Shown: positions 1 through 8,631 of the stretch, piece by piece
Layout: every line of letters begins with the position of its first letter
How positions within the stretch are numbered: the stretch's first letter is position 1
Assembly: GCA_016124795.1 (NCBI GenBank)
Contig: WGNB01000015.1
Coordinates: 32,298 to 96,297, forward strand
Length of the DNA: 64,000 nucleotides
Reading direction: 5' to 3'
Source of the DNA: Rhodopseudomonas sp.
Lineage (GTDB): Bacteria; Pseudomonadota; Alphaproteobacteria; Rhizobiales; Xanthobacteraceae
The notes under the pieces: generated by a model
The model's database searches: none
What the model was told of the DNA's origin: nothing
The model's input: the letters and a program-made list of their open reading frames with translations, nothing else
Translations under genes and position numbers: made by a program

Positions 1-1665
1 GTGATTGCTTGCGGCGATGCCCCGGCACTGGAAGTCGCGCCGGGCACCGCGACGACCATCGCGACTGGCGGCGTGATCCCGCGTGGCGCCGATGCCGTGG
101 TGATGGTCGAGCAGACCGAACTGATCGAGCAGGGCGAACCACGCATTGAACTGCGACGTGCGGCGACGCCCGGGCAATTCATTTCCTATGCCGGCTCTGA
201 TATCGCGCGGGGCGAAACCTTACTACGTAAGGGAACACGCATCGGCTCACGCGAGATCGGCATGTTGGCGGCCTGCGGTCTGGCCTCGGTCGATGTTGTG
301 CGTAAGCCGACGGTCGCGGTGATTTCGACTGGCGACGAACTGGTTGCGCTCGGCGCGCCGCTGAAGCCCGCCGGCATCTACGATAGCAACGGCGCGATCA
401 TTGCTGCTGCGGTCGCCGAGGCCGGCGGCGCGCCGGTGGCTTTTGGCGCCATTCCCGACGATGCGGCAGCGCTCGACAAGGCGGTGCGTGAGGCGCTGGC
501 AAGCTGCGACATGGTGGTGCTGTCGGCCGGCACATCGAAAGGCGCAGGCGATCTGTCGCATGCCATTGTGTCGAAGCTCGGTGCGCCCGGCATTCTCGTG
601 CATGGCGTCGCGCTGAAGCCCGGCAAGCCGCTCTGCCTTGGCGTGGTCGGCAAGACGCCGCTGGTGGTGCTGCCGGGCTTTCCAACCTCGGCGATTTTCA
701 CCTTTCATGCCTTCGTCGCGCCGGTCATTCGTGCTTTCGCCGGTCTGCCGCCGGAAGCCGCGCAAACCGTTCAGGCCCGGGTGCCGGTGCGGATCGCGTC
801 GGAACTCGGCCGCAAGGAATTCGTCCTGGTGTCGCTGATCGAAAGCGAGGACGGGCCGATTGCCTTTCCGACCGGCAAAGGGTCGGGTTCCGTCACCAGT
901 TTTTCGCAGGCCGATGGATTTCTCGAAATCGATGCGCTGGCGACCGCGCTCGACGCCAATAGCGAATCTCAGGTCACCCTGATCGGCAGCGCGGCGCATG
1001 CGCCCGATCTGGTGATCATGGGTAGCCATGATATCGCTCTCGATGTCGTTGTCGGGGCTCTGGCGGAGAAGGGCTTCTCGGCGCGCACGCTGGCTGTCGG
1101 CAGTCTTGGCGGCGTGGCAGCGGCGACCCGTGGCGAATGCGACATCGCCCCGGTGCATCTGATCGATCCGAAGACTGGCGACTATAACAAGCATCTGGTG
1201 ACGCCGGCTTTGTCGCTGGTTCATGGCTGGCAACGGATGCAAGGTATATTGTTTCGTCCGGGCGACCGGCGGTTCGAAGGACGCGGTGCTGAAGATGCGA
1301 TCAAGATTGTGCTGGCCGACGGCGATGCCTTGATGGTCAGTCGCAACGCCGGTTCCGGTACGCGGGTTCTGATCGACAAATTGCTGAACGGCGCGCGGCC
1401 GCCGGGTTATGCCAATCAGCCCAAGTCGCATAATGCGGTCGCGGCCTCGATTGCGCAGGGCCGCGCCGATTGGGGCGTCGCGATTGAACCGGTGGCGACG
1501 ATGTACGGTCTCGGCTTTCTGCCGTTGGCGCCGGAACATTACGATTTTCTGGTGGTCGAGAGCCGGCGGGAAAGGCCCGCGGTGCAGGCCTTTTTGGCCG
1601 CACTGCGCGACGAGACCACGCGCGCCGGAATCCGCGCGATCGGCATGCGCCCCGCCGAAGCCTGA
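1..1665 (+). CDS. moeA: Molybdopterin molybdenumtransferase MoeA fused to a PBP-like domain (5' partial)
   Basis: MoeA inserts molybdate into adenylylated molybdopterin in the cytoplasm. The open frame runs in from the window edge, and the GTG at base 1 is probably not the true start: the visible protein begins in the stretch that lies about 95 residues into E. coli MoeA (ATGGVIPRGADAVVM), so the N-terminal part is outside. Next comes the MoCF-binding core (STGDELV about residue 110, SAGTSKGAGD about 175, LPGFPTSA about 223). From about residue 335 to the end is a periplasmic-binding-protein-like (PBP_like) domain with an SRNAGSGTRVLIDKLL motif, as in bacterial MoeA-PBP fusions, where it is thought to sense an oxyanion or cofactor ligand. 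A second, unfused MoeA lies at 20284-21573. Family assignment is firm; the role of the PBP domain is inferred. Confidence 0.9.
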   Translation: MIACGDAPALEVAPGTATTIATGGVIPRGADAVVMVEQTELIEQGEPRIELRRAATPGQFISYAGSDIARGETLLRKGTRIGSREIGMLAACGLASVDVVRKPTVAVISTGDELVALGAPLKPAGIYDSNGAIIAAAVAEAGGAPVAFGAIPDDAAALDKAVREALASCDMVVLSAGTSKGAGDLSHAIVSKLGAPGILVHGVALKPGKPLCLGVVGKTPLVVLPGFPTSAIFTFHAFVAPVIRAFAGLPPEAAQTVQARVPVRIASELGRKEFVLVSLIESEDGPIAFPTGKGSGSVTSFSQADGFLEIDALATALDANSESQVTLIGSAAHAPDLVIMGSHDIALDVVVGALAEKGFSARTLAVGSLGGVAAATRGECDIAPVHLIDPKTGDYNKHLVTPALSLVHGWQRMQGILFRPGDRRFEGRGAEDAIKIVLADGDALMVSRNAGSGTRVLIDKLLNGARPPGYANQPKSHNAVAASIAQGRADWGVAIEPVATMYGLGFLPLAPEHYDFLVVESRRERPAVQAFLAALRDETTRAGIRAIGMRPAEA

Positions 1666-1718
1666 TTTCGGTGTATGATGCGTGGCGCATTGCCAATATT
1701 GGCGCCACGGAATTCCAC

Positions 1719-3002
1719 ATGACCTTCCGTATCAAGAGCCTGTCGGTCTTGTTGTTACTGTTCGCGGCTGGCTCCGCGCAGGCGCAATTGCGCGGCCACG
1801 GCGGGCCGGTGCGTGCTTTGGCGATTTCCGCCGACGGCAAGCAGGCCATTTCCGGCAGCTTCGATACATCGGCGATTCGCTGGTCGCTTGAACGCAATGT
1901 CGCCGATCAGGTATTGCGGTTCCATGACCAAGCGGTCAACGCGGTTGCTTACTTGAAGGACGGCCGCATTGTTACCGCCGGCGCTGATGGCAAGATCGCA
2001 ATCTGGACGGCTGGCAAAGCGACGCCCGATAAAATCCTTGAAGGCCACAAGGGTCCCGTCGTCGCGCTCGCCGTGTCGCCGGACGGCGCGACATTGGCTT
2101 CCGGGTCGTGGGATCACACCATCCGGCTCTGGCCGGTTGCGGGTGGCGCAGCGCGCGTGCTGGAGGGTCATAGCCAGAACGTCAACGGCGTTGCTTTCAC
2201 ACCGGACGGCAAGGCGCTGGTCAGCGCAGGCTACGATACGACTTTGCGGATCTGGCTACTCGACGGCCAGGTCGCGACGGTGCGCAATCTGCCGACGCCG
2301 TTGAACGCAGTGGCGGTCGCGCCCAATGGTGAAATCGTAACCGCCGGCGCCGACGGCAAAGTCTATTTCCTTTCTGCCAAGGGCGAAGTCGAGGCCGAAG
2401 TTCAAGTCTCGGCCGCGCCGGTGATCGACCTTGCGTTATCGCCGGACGGCCAATGGATGGCCGCCGCCGGCATTCGCGGTTCGGTGGCGATCGTCGACCG
2501 CAAGGCGCGCACGCTGAAACATACGCTGGTCGGTCCCGGTCTGCCGGTCTGGTCGGTGGCTTTTTCTCCGGACGGCAAGACGATCCTGACCGGCGGCGCC
2601 GACCGCATGATCCGGCGCTGGTCGGTGGTCAACGGCGAACCGCTCGACCGGGTGATCGCGCGCGCGCCGGACGATCCGCTGGCCGCCTATAAAGGCGATC
2701 CCGGCGCCGAAGTGTTTCGGGCTTGCATCGCTTGCCACACTTTATCGGCCGACGAAGGCAACAAGGCCGGGCCGAGCCTGCATCACATTTTCGGTCGCAA
2801 GATCGCATCCTTGCCCGGGTATCAATATTCCGACGCGCTCAAGCGCATGAACATTGTCTGGACCCCGGAGACGGTGTCGAAAATGTTCGAGGTTGGGCCG
2901 ATGCGCTATACGCCCGGCACCAAGATGCCGGAACAGACCATCGGCTCGGCACAGGACCGTCAGGCGCTGATGGAGTTCTTGAAAAAGGCGACGGTCAGGT
3001 AG
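1719..3002 (+). CDS. Exported WD40 beta-propeller fused to a class I cytochrome c
   Basis: Periplasmic protein of 427 residues. The ATG at 1719 gives a clean signal peptide (MTFRIKSLSVLLLLFAAGSAQA); an upstream ATG at 1671 would place 16 residues before it and is disfavoured. Seven WD-type blades follow (repeats with GH..V..LA.SPDG..L.SGS.D..IR.W), then a C-terminal cytochrome c domain with CIACH at residues 336-340 and a likely axial Met403 in TKMPE. The propeller probably serves as a docking platform and the heme as an electron carrier. It starts 53 bases after the MoeA gene and meets the next gene tail to tail with an 8-base overlap. The partner is unknown; a link to the nearby FDH or multiheme cytochromes is inference. 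Confidence 0.85.
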   Translation: MTFRIKSLSVLLLLFAAGSAQAQLRGHGGPVRALAISADGKQAISGSFDTSAIRWSLERNVADQVLRFHDQAVNAVAYLKDGRIVTAGADGKIAIWTAGKATPDKILEGHKGPVVALAVSPDGATLASGSWDHTIRLWPVAGGAARVLEGHSQNVNGVAFTPDGKALVSAGYDTTLRIWLLDGQVATVRNLPTPLNAVAVAPNGEIVTAGADGKVYFLSAKGEVEAEVQVSAAPVIDLALSPDGQWMAAAGIRGSVAIVDRKARTLKHTLVGPGLPVWSVAFSPDGKTILTGGADRMIRRWSVVNGEPLDRVIARAPDDPLAAYKGDPGAEVFRACIACHTLSADEGNKAGPSLHHIFGRKIASLPGYQYSDALKRMNIVWTPETVSKMFEVGPMRYTPGTKMPEQTIGSAQDRQALMEFLKKATVR

Positions 3003-3888
3003 CCGCCAGTGTATCGAGTACGGCTTTGACGACGGCGTCCGGCGCTTCGGCCGGAATATTGTGACCGACGCGCTTGAGTCTGCGTTCCTCGGCCGGGCCG
3101 GTGAACTTGTCGCGATATCGCGTCCACATTTCCGGCACCACGCCGTTGGCGTCGCCTTGCAGCACAATGGTCGGCGCCGATATCGCCGGCTGCGCTGCTA
3201 GCCGGCGTTCGATCTCATCCAGTGCTGGATCGCCCGGCGCATTGCCGTAACGATGGCGATAGGACTGGATGGTGACGTCGACGAAATCCGGGTTGTCCCA
3301 GGAAGGCGCCGAGCGGGCGAAGGTGGTGTCGTCGAAGGCCCAATGCGGCGACCATAGCGACCACAACAGGCGAACCAAAGCGCGGCGGTTCTGCGTTAGC
3401 CCGGCACGACCGCGCTCGGTGTGGAAATAGAACTGATACCAGTAGCGCCATTCCTGTTCGGGATCGGCCGGTTTGTTGGCGTTCGGAATATCCTGAATGT
3501 TGTAGCCGTTCCCTGTCACCAGACCGCGGACGTAGTCCGGCCAGAGCGCGGCGACGATGCAGGCGGCTCGCCCGCCCCAGTCATAGCCGACCAGCATGGC
3601 GTTTTTCAGCGCCAGCGCGTCCATGAAATCTTTCAGGTCATGGCCGAGCGCGGCTTGCTGACCAGAGCGCGGCGTTTTGTCCGACAGGAACCGAGTCGCG
3701 CCAAAGCCACGCAGATAAGGCACAATGACGCGGCAGCCCTCGGTAACGAGCGGCGGGACAACCGCATCATAGACGCGCGGGTCGTAGGGCCAGCCATGCA
3801 TCAGCAACACCGGCACGCCAGCGACCGGGCCGTCTTCCTCGTAGGCGATATCGAGCGTCGGAGTCTGGATGCGTCGGGTCGCCGTCAT
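2995..3888 (-). CDS. Alpha/beta hydrolase with Asp nucleophile (epoxide hydrolase / haloalkane dehalogenase-like)
   Basis: Cytoplasmic alpha/beta-fold hydrolase of 297 residues with no signal peptide. The oxyanion-loop motif HGWP is at residues 31-34, and the nucleophile elbow GYDWGG puts Asp103 where esterases carry Ser. A catalytic His is likely at 276 (VGHNIP). An Asp nucleophile with HGxP is typical of epoxide hydrolases and related dehalogenases. The gene is on the strand opposite to its left neighbour and overlaps its end by 8 bases; it ends 51 bases from the next minus-strand gene on its right. The substrate cannot be told from sequence. Confidence 0.85.
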   Translation of the reverse strand: MTATRRIQTPTLDIAYEEDGPVAGVPVLLMHGWPYDPRVYDAVVPPLVTEGCRVIVPYLRGFGATRFLSDKTPRSGQQAALGHDLKDFMDALALKNAMLVGYDWGGRAACIVAALWPDYVRGLVTGNGYNIQDIPNANKPADPEQEWRYWYQFYFHTERGRAGLTQNRRALVRLLWSLWSPHWAFDDTTFARSAPSWDNPDFVDVTIQSYRHRYGNAPGDPALDEIERRLAAQPAISAPTIVLQGDANGVVPEMWTRYRDKFTGPAEERRLKRVGHNIPAEAPDAVVKAVLDTLAAT

Positions 3889-3939
3889 CGCATGTCCATG
3901 CTGCGCTGAAAGGGAGCGGAACCGCCGAAGCCAGAACGG

Positions 3940-5970
3940 CTACGATTTGGCTTTTTCCGCTTCCTCGCGCTCGCGAATATAGTCTTCAGTGGTGCGAGTC
4001 GGCGGCCGGCCTTGCGCGCCGAATGGATCGAATTGTTCCTCCGCCATGGCGTTGACGCGGCAGTCGTCGCACATACGGATGACGTCAAGCCGCTTGGCGT
4101 TGTTCTTGAACATCCAGTGCTTGCCTTCGAGTTTGGCGATGACGCGCTCGACCGAACTCTTGACGCCGAACGGCTTGCCGCAGCGCACGCAAGGATAGGG
4201 TTCTTCCTGCTTGATGACGCGGCTCATCGCGGTCGCGGCGCGGAAGTCGATCTGCGGTTTAAGTGTGATGACTTTCTCCGGGCAGGTGGTCGCGCACAGT
4301 CCGCATTGGACGCAAGCATCTTCGGCAAAGCGCAGCATCGGCTTTTCCGGATCGTCCGACAGCGCGCCGGTCGGGCAGGCCGATACGCAGGACAGGCACA
4401 GCGTACAGCCGTCGACGTTGATGTCGAGGGTGCCGAAAGGTGCGCCTTTCGGCAAGGCGATCACGTCGGTCGGAGCCGGCGCGACGGCATGCAATTCACG
4501 CAACGCCAGCCGCGCGATCTCGCGCTTGGCGCCGACGGCGGCAAAGGTCGCGGCTTTGGCGACGCCATCCATCGCCGCCATCGCGCGCAATGCATCGTTC
4601 AGCGCGTCCGGATCGTCGGTCGCGATGGTTGCGATCCGCTCGCCGGCAACGCCTAATCCGGCGAGAATGGGTTGCGCCAGGGCGATGGTTTGGGTCAGCC
4701 CCTCGGTATCGTGACGCGGCTTGCCGCGAATGAGACAGCGCACGGCCGAAGCGCCGTAGGCAAAACAGGCGGCGATCGATTCGAGCCCGACCTGGGTGAC
4801 CTCGTTGACTTCGACCGGCAGGACCGTGGCCGGCAATCCGTCGCCATAGCGGGCCAGCGCGTCGATCAGCGCACCGCCATGGTCGGCGTCGTGGAACATT
4901 ACGATGGCGTTCTTGCCGCCAGCGTTGCGATAGCCCATCAGCAAATTGCGGAGCTTGCCCATCAGGTGGTCGGATGGCGGCAGCGCGTAAGCGGCCGCGC
5001 CTGTCGGGCATGCCGCGGCGCATTGACCGCAACCGGCGCAAATATGCGGGTCGATTGCGACGTGATCGCCGTTCGGGACGATTGCGCCGGTCGGACACAG
5101 ATCGAGACAGCGACGGCAACCGACGATGCCGGAACGCGAATGCGCGCAGAGATCGTCGTTGTACGCGACGAAACGCGGCTTATCGAAAGCGCCGACCAGA
5201 TCCCGGGCCTTGAGCACCAGCTGCAGAACGGCGGCTGGATCGCCCGGATCGGTGCGCAGGTAGCCGTCGCGCAGATCGGCGGCTGGAAACAAGGATGTGC
5301 CGCCGGTCATGTCGATCAGGATGTCGCAATGCGACACCGCGTCGTTGCGCGCGGGGCCGAAAGTCAACGCGCCGCGTGACGACGGGATCGATACCGCATA
5401 GCCATCCACCGTCAGCGTAAAGGCGCCCAGGTAACCTTTGGCGGCCTTGATGCTGCCCTTGGCGACCGGAAAGTCGGTGACGCGCGGTGGCGTGACATCT
5501 TTCGGTGTCTTGAGCAGAACGGTGACGTCGAGATGGTCGCGCAACAGTCTGGCGGCTTCGATCGCCCGTTCATCGGTACCATAGACCAGTGTGACGCCTT
5601 CGGAATTGAAATTGACCGCGGGCAGTTGCGGCACCGGCGCGGCGGCGGCCAGCAGCGCGGCCATTTTCGGGCCTGCGGTCTTGGCGTCTTTCGACCAACC
5701 GGCGGTCTCGCGAATATTGACGAAGTCGATCGGCCCGGCGGTGTCGATCTCGCTGGCGATCTCAACGAACAGTGGCGCTTCCTGAGTGCAGGCGACTGTC
5801 AATGGCTCGCCGTTGGCGGCGAGTTTGCGAAAAGTATCCAATTCGGCGCGACACAGATGCCGGCCTTCGATCACGATGCTGTCGCGGCAGGCCGCGCGCA
5901 CCGAGGCGCCATCGAGCGGCATGGTGTCTTCGCAAGAGCAGATCAGGATGTGACGCGGCCGCTCGGCCAT
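3940..5970 (-). CDS. Multi-cluster 4Fe-4S binding protein of the formate dehydrogenase locus
   Basis: A 676-residue iron-sulfur protein without signal peptide, so probably cytoplasmic. The ATG at 5970 follows an AAAAAGG ribosome site; the frame stays open far upstream but that stretch is not homologous-looking. The N-terminus has a CSCEDTMP segment. Cluster motifs follow: C.RCLDLCPTG, CAGCGQCAAACPTG, CTLCLSCVSACPTG and CVQCGLCATTCPEK, i.e. sites for about four [4Fe-4S] clusters, plus a C-terminal pair CVRC and CDDC that could hold another metal. Proteins of this type sit beside FDH accessory genes in Rhizobiales. The gene is divergent from the ligase-like gene at 6133, sharing a 162-base promoter region. 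It may pass electrons to or from FDH maturation, but no function is established. Confidence 0.8.
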   Translation of the reverse strand: MAERPRHILICSCEDTMPLDGASVRAACRDSIVIEGRHLCRAELDTFRKLAANGEPLTVACTQEAPLFVEIASEIDTAGPIDFVNIRETAGWSKDAKTAGPKMAALLAAAAPVPQLPAVNFNSEGVTLVYGTDERAIEAARLLRDHLDVTVLLKTPKDVTPPRVTDFPVAKGSIKAAKGYLGAFTLTVDGYAVSIPSSRGALTFGPARNDAVSHCDILIDMTGGTSLFPAADLRDGYLRTDPGDPAAVLQLVLKARDLVGAFDKPRFVAYNDDLCAHSRSGIVGCRRCLDLCPTGAIVPNGDHVAIDPHICAGCGQCAAACPTGAAAYALPPSDHLMGKLRNLLMGYRNAGGKNAIVMFHDADHGGALIDALARYGDGLPATVLPVEVNEVTQVGLESIAACFAYGASAVRCLIRGKPRHDTEGLTQTIALAQPILAGLGVAGERIATIATDDPDALNDALRAMAAMDGVAKAATFAAVGAKREIARLALRELHAVAPAPTDVIALPKGAPFGTLDINVDGCTLCLSCVSACPTGALSDDPEKPMLRFAEDACVQCGLCATTCPEKVITLKPQIDFRAATAMSRVIKQEEPYPCVRCGKPFGVKSSVERVIAKLEGKHWMFKNNAKRLDVIRMCDDCRVNAMAEEQFDPFGAQGRPPTRTTEDYIREREEAEKAKS

Positions 5971-6066
5971 CGGGCAATTTACCTTTTTACGTGGTCCGAC
6001 GCCTGCCCGGAAACGGACCGGCACAAGGTCGCAGACGGTATTCCATCGTTTGTTTCGCGCGGCGGG

Positions 6067-6095
6067 TCTGGTCTCGCGCCCGCCCGCTCTATAAT
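6067..6095 (+). promoter_or_regulatory. Candidate sigma-70 type promoter for the FDH accessory genes
   Basis: A perfect TATAAT lies at 6090-6095, 37 bases before the ATG at 6133, in the only AT-rich patch of the divergent region. The matching -35 position (about 6067-6072, TCTGGT) is weak, so the promoter may need an activator. Not tested. Confidence 0.4.
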
Positions 6096-6132
6096 TATAT
6101 GTATTCCAAAGAGAATGTAACAGCGAGGATCG

Positions 6133-6894
6133 ATGGCGTTGCCGATAACGGCCCCCCCCGGAACGGCCGGCCAGCAGGACTTGGCGTTGCCGCCGTTTTA
6201 TTCGCAGGTCCGCCTGCGCGAAATGGGCGACGCTTTCGCGCATGCGACGTCGATTGCCACCGATCAGGGTGCCGGGACTTTGGTCTATGTCGGGCGTTTC
6301 GATCTGGCCGAATTCGCCGTGGTGCTGGAACCGGAGCAACCGCTCGCGCAGGCGCGCTGCGCCTTCTATGCCGGCATGGCGGCATTGGCGGATGCGTTGA
6401 TTGCCCATGCCGAGCCGGAAACCTATATCGTGATCGACTGGCCGGATGCGATTTCGGTCAATCGCGGTTTGGTCGGTGGCGGGCGGCTGGCCTGGCCGGC
6501 TGGGACCGGGGAGGACGACGTTCCGAATTGGCTGGTGTTCGGTGCGATGATCCGTACCGCCGGTATCGTCGACTTCGAGCCCGGGCATAATCCGCACGTC
6601 ACCGCGCTGGCCGAAGAGGGCTTCCGCGAATTCACGCCCGAACGTTTGATGGAAAGCTTCGCGCGCAATTTGATGGTCGCGTTTGATGCCTGGCAGGAGC
6701 AGGGCTTTGGCGCGGTGGCCAAGACTTATCTCGAACGCCTGCCGCGCGAAAGCGGCCTGCGCCGTTCGATCGACGGTCATGGCGATTTGCTGATTGCCAG
6801 CGTCCTCAAGCCGGAGCCGCAACGATTCGCGCTCCTGCCGCGGCTCAACACGCCGTCCTGGTTCGATCCAACGACGAAAGCGCCGCGCCTATGA
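6133..6894 (+). CDS. Biotin/lipoate A/B protein ligase-like protein of the FDH accessory cluster
   Basis: A 253-residue protein that resembles the BPL/LplA/LipB catalytic fold (family with PF16917-like members): LPPFYSQVRLREMGDAF at the start, and IVIDWPDAISVNRGLVGGGRL about residues 97-117 in the place of the ligand-binding loop. The C-terminal half has no clear second domain. A GAGG ribosome site precedes the ATG. It overlaps the next gene by ATGA, so the four genes to 9408 look co-transcribed. Real lipoate or biotin ligases act on lipoyl or biotinyl domains; no such target is encoded nearby, so its substrate in FDH assembly is unknown. Confidence 0.75.
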   Translation: MALPITAPPGTAGQQDLALPPFYSQVRLREMGDAFAHATSIATDQGAGTLVYVGRFDLAEFAVVLEPEQPLAQARCAFYAGMAALADALIAHAEPETYIVIDWPDAISVNRGLVGGGRLAWPAGTGEDDVPNWLVFGAMIRTAGIVDFEPGHNPHVTALAEEGFREFTPERLMESFARNLMVAFDAWQEQGFGAVAKTYLERLPRESGLRRSIDGHGDLLIASVLKPEPQRFALLPRLNTPSWFDPTTKAPRL

Positions 6895-7448
6895 AGCTGA
6901 TGCGCACAATCAGGCTCGACCCGTCGGATACTTTTGTCTTCGACCCGGCGGCTGAGCCGGGCGAATGGGCGGTGCCTGGTGCTTTCGTATTCTGGGATCG
7001 CGATCCGGCGACGCTCGATGGCAAGCGGCGCAGCGCCTTTCGCAGCGGCTTCCTCGGTCTGGACTCGTTGGGCTGGTCGACGCTGGTGCAGATCGTGGAT
7101 GCGACCGCGCAGGATCGTGCCGCCGTCGTCGATCTTCTGGCGCGGCAATTGGTGGCTCGCTTCGGCGCGCCCGATTTGCCGACCGCGGCCTTGGCGGCCG
7201 AAGAGGAAGTGGCTTTCGCCGAGTCCTTGTGTAATCAGCCGTGGGATTCCTTGATTGCCATGCATCGCAGCTTTGAAGATGGCGCGGTGCGTGAACAGTT
7301 CCGAACGCTGAGGCCGCGCGAAGGTCAAAAGCCGGCGCGGGCTTTCTCGTTCCTGGAGGTCGAGGGTGAGGCGGAAGAAGGGCCACAGGATCGCGTCGAT
7401 CTGGTTGGCATGGCTGGCGACAATTCGCTTCATAAGGTGCGTGAATGA
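6891..7448 (+). CDS. DUF6505 family protein (FDH accessory)
   Basis: A 185-residue soluble protein (MKLMRTIRLDPSDTFVF...) matching what I know as DUF6505, which occurs next to formate dehydrogenase genes in Rhizobiales. It has no Cys cluster, signal peptide or membrane segment. Start and stop both overlap neighbours by ATGA (6891-6894 and 7445-7448), a sign of translational coupling and fixed stoichiometry. Function unknown; a maturation or quality-control role for FDH is inferred only from position. Confidence 0.7.
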   Translation: MKLMRTIRLDPSDTFVFDPAAEPGEWAVPGAFVFWDRDPATLDGKRRSAFRSGFLGLDSLGWSTLVQIVDATAQDRAAVVDLLARQLVARFGAPDLPTAALAAEEEVAFAESLCNQPWDSLIAMHRSFEDGAVREQFRTLRPREGQKPARAFSFLEVEGEAEEGPQDRVDLVGMAGDNSLHKVRE

Positions 7449-8452
7449 CTGACTTCTGGATTTCCTGCGGCCATCATCTGCTCGACCGCGACGAAGGTGG
7501 CGGACTGACGGTGACCGACGACTTTTTGAAGGTCTATTTGGCGCGGCCGGAACTGATTCCACCGCCGGAGGCCTGCGTGGTCGAGCGCACGCTGCATGGC
7601 GCGCTGCTGGACAATCCGCGTCATGAGGTTTCGGCGTCCGATATCGCGGCGATTGCCGATGCCGATGCCCGCGAAAACTGGCAATTGCTGGTCGATTTCC
7701 GCAATCATCTGCTGTCGCACAAGACGCTGGAAGCGGCCTATGTCGATCTGGCGCGCACCGGCCTCGGCCGCTTTCCCCTGCTGTTCATCAATCAATTGGT
7801 GCACGTCATATTGCGTAATGCGCTCGATGGCGTCACCGACGTGCGGGTGTTGCGCGCCGCCGAGTTGTTGTTCCGCACCCAGCGCGTCACCTTGCACGAG
7901 GGGTCATTGATTGCCGCCGACGAGGAAACCATCGGCGGCATCAATACAGCGCCGACCTCGCCTCTGGTGTCGATGCTCGGTTTGCCGGCTGAATCGGCTA
8001 TCGACGTGCTCAATAACGACAACTTTGAAACTTACTGGCAACGTAGCGACCAGTTTGACATGGCGCTCGATCTGACCGCCGGTCGCGAGGGGCTGGCGGC
8101 TCTGGCGGAGGCCATGGAGTATTGGATTGCGCATGTGCTAGGCATTGAAGTCGATATCGAGCCGTTGAAGGAACTGCACGACGTCAATCTGGCCTGGTAT
8201 GTCGGGCTCGATGCGGAGGCGACCAAGTTCGGCGACATGTTGTGGAACGGCGAGGAGATCGACGACGCCACCATGGACCGGACCGTCGGCCTGTTCCGGT
8301 TGACCTTCGACGACCCGGCCGAGATGCTCGAAGACGTCAAAGGCGAGCCGGTCTACATGATCCTGGCGATGACCGCCGATAAATTGATTCGGATGAAGCC
8401 GCAAAATCTGGTGACCGGCCTGCCGGTCCGGCATCTCGAGGCGATTGGCTGA
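7445..8452 (+). CDS. DUF6352 family protein (FDH accessory)
   Basis: A 335-residue soluble protein beginning MTDFWISCGHHLLDRD, recognised as the DUF6352 family found in FDH gene neighbourhoods. It is mostly helical by composition, with no metal motif beyond the N-terminal CGHH. It follows DUF6505 by an ATGA overlap. After its stop comes a 179-base gap that holds the operator array described at 8471-8538, so the following chaperone gene may have its own promoter. Function unknown. Confidence 0.7.
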   Translation: MTDFWISCGHHLLDRDEGGGLTVTDDFLKVYLARPELIPPPEACVVERTLHGALLDNPRHEVSASDIAAIADADARENWQLLVDFRNHLLSHKTLEAAYVDLARTGLGRFPLLFINQLVHVILRNALDGVTDVRVLRAAELLFRTQRVTLHEGSLIAADEETIGGINTAPTSPLVSMLGLPAESAIDVLNNDNFETYWQRSDQFDMALDLTAGREGLAALAEAMEYWIAHVLGIEVDIEPLKELHDVNLAWYVGLDAEATKFGDMLWNGEEIDDATMDRTVGLFRLTFDDPAEMLEDVKGEPVYMILAMTADKLIRMKPQNLVTGLPVRHLEAIG

Positions 8453-8470
8453 GGGCGGCGCGGCACAAAA

Positions 8471-8538
8471 ATGCTGCGCAACAAAAGGCCCGGATGCTGC
8501 GCAATATGTTGCGTTGCAGCAAATGCTGCATTGCAACA
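8471..8538. promoter_or_regulatory. Operator array: four TGYTGC/GCARCA inverted pairs
   Basis: Within 68 bases are four inverted pairs of a six-base half-site: 8472-8483 (TGCTGCGCAACA, no spacer), 8495-8506 (TGCTGCGCAATA, no spacer), 8507-8521 (TGTTGC-GTT-GCAGCA) and 8524-8538 (TGCTGC-ATT-GCAACA). The array ends 93 bases before the ATG of the HTH-TorD gene. The last two sites share the layout of the 19-bp palindrome at 11008-11026 before the structural fdh genes. The likely binder is the HTH protein encoded just downstream, but that is inference. Confidence 0.65.
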
Positions 8539-8631
8539 TAGGTGCGCCGGCCCGGTGTTGCTTGCCGCTCCTGGCCGTCGACGTTAGGCTTTCACGGCAA
8601 TTGCGATCTAAAATCAAGAGAGAGACGAGGA

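Noticed and set aside
1..3. GTG at base 1 as the true start of the MoeA-PBP gene
   Set aside because: The visible N-terminus corresponds to a point well inside MoeA; the frame simply enters from outside the window.
247..1539. 430-codon minus frame opposite moeA
   Set aside because: Shadow of the MoeA-PBP coding frame; low-complexity Arg/His/Gln composition.
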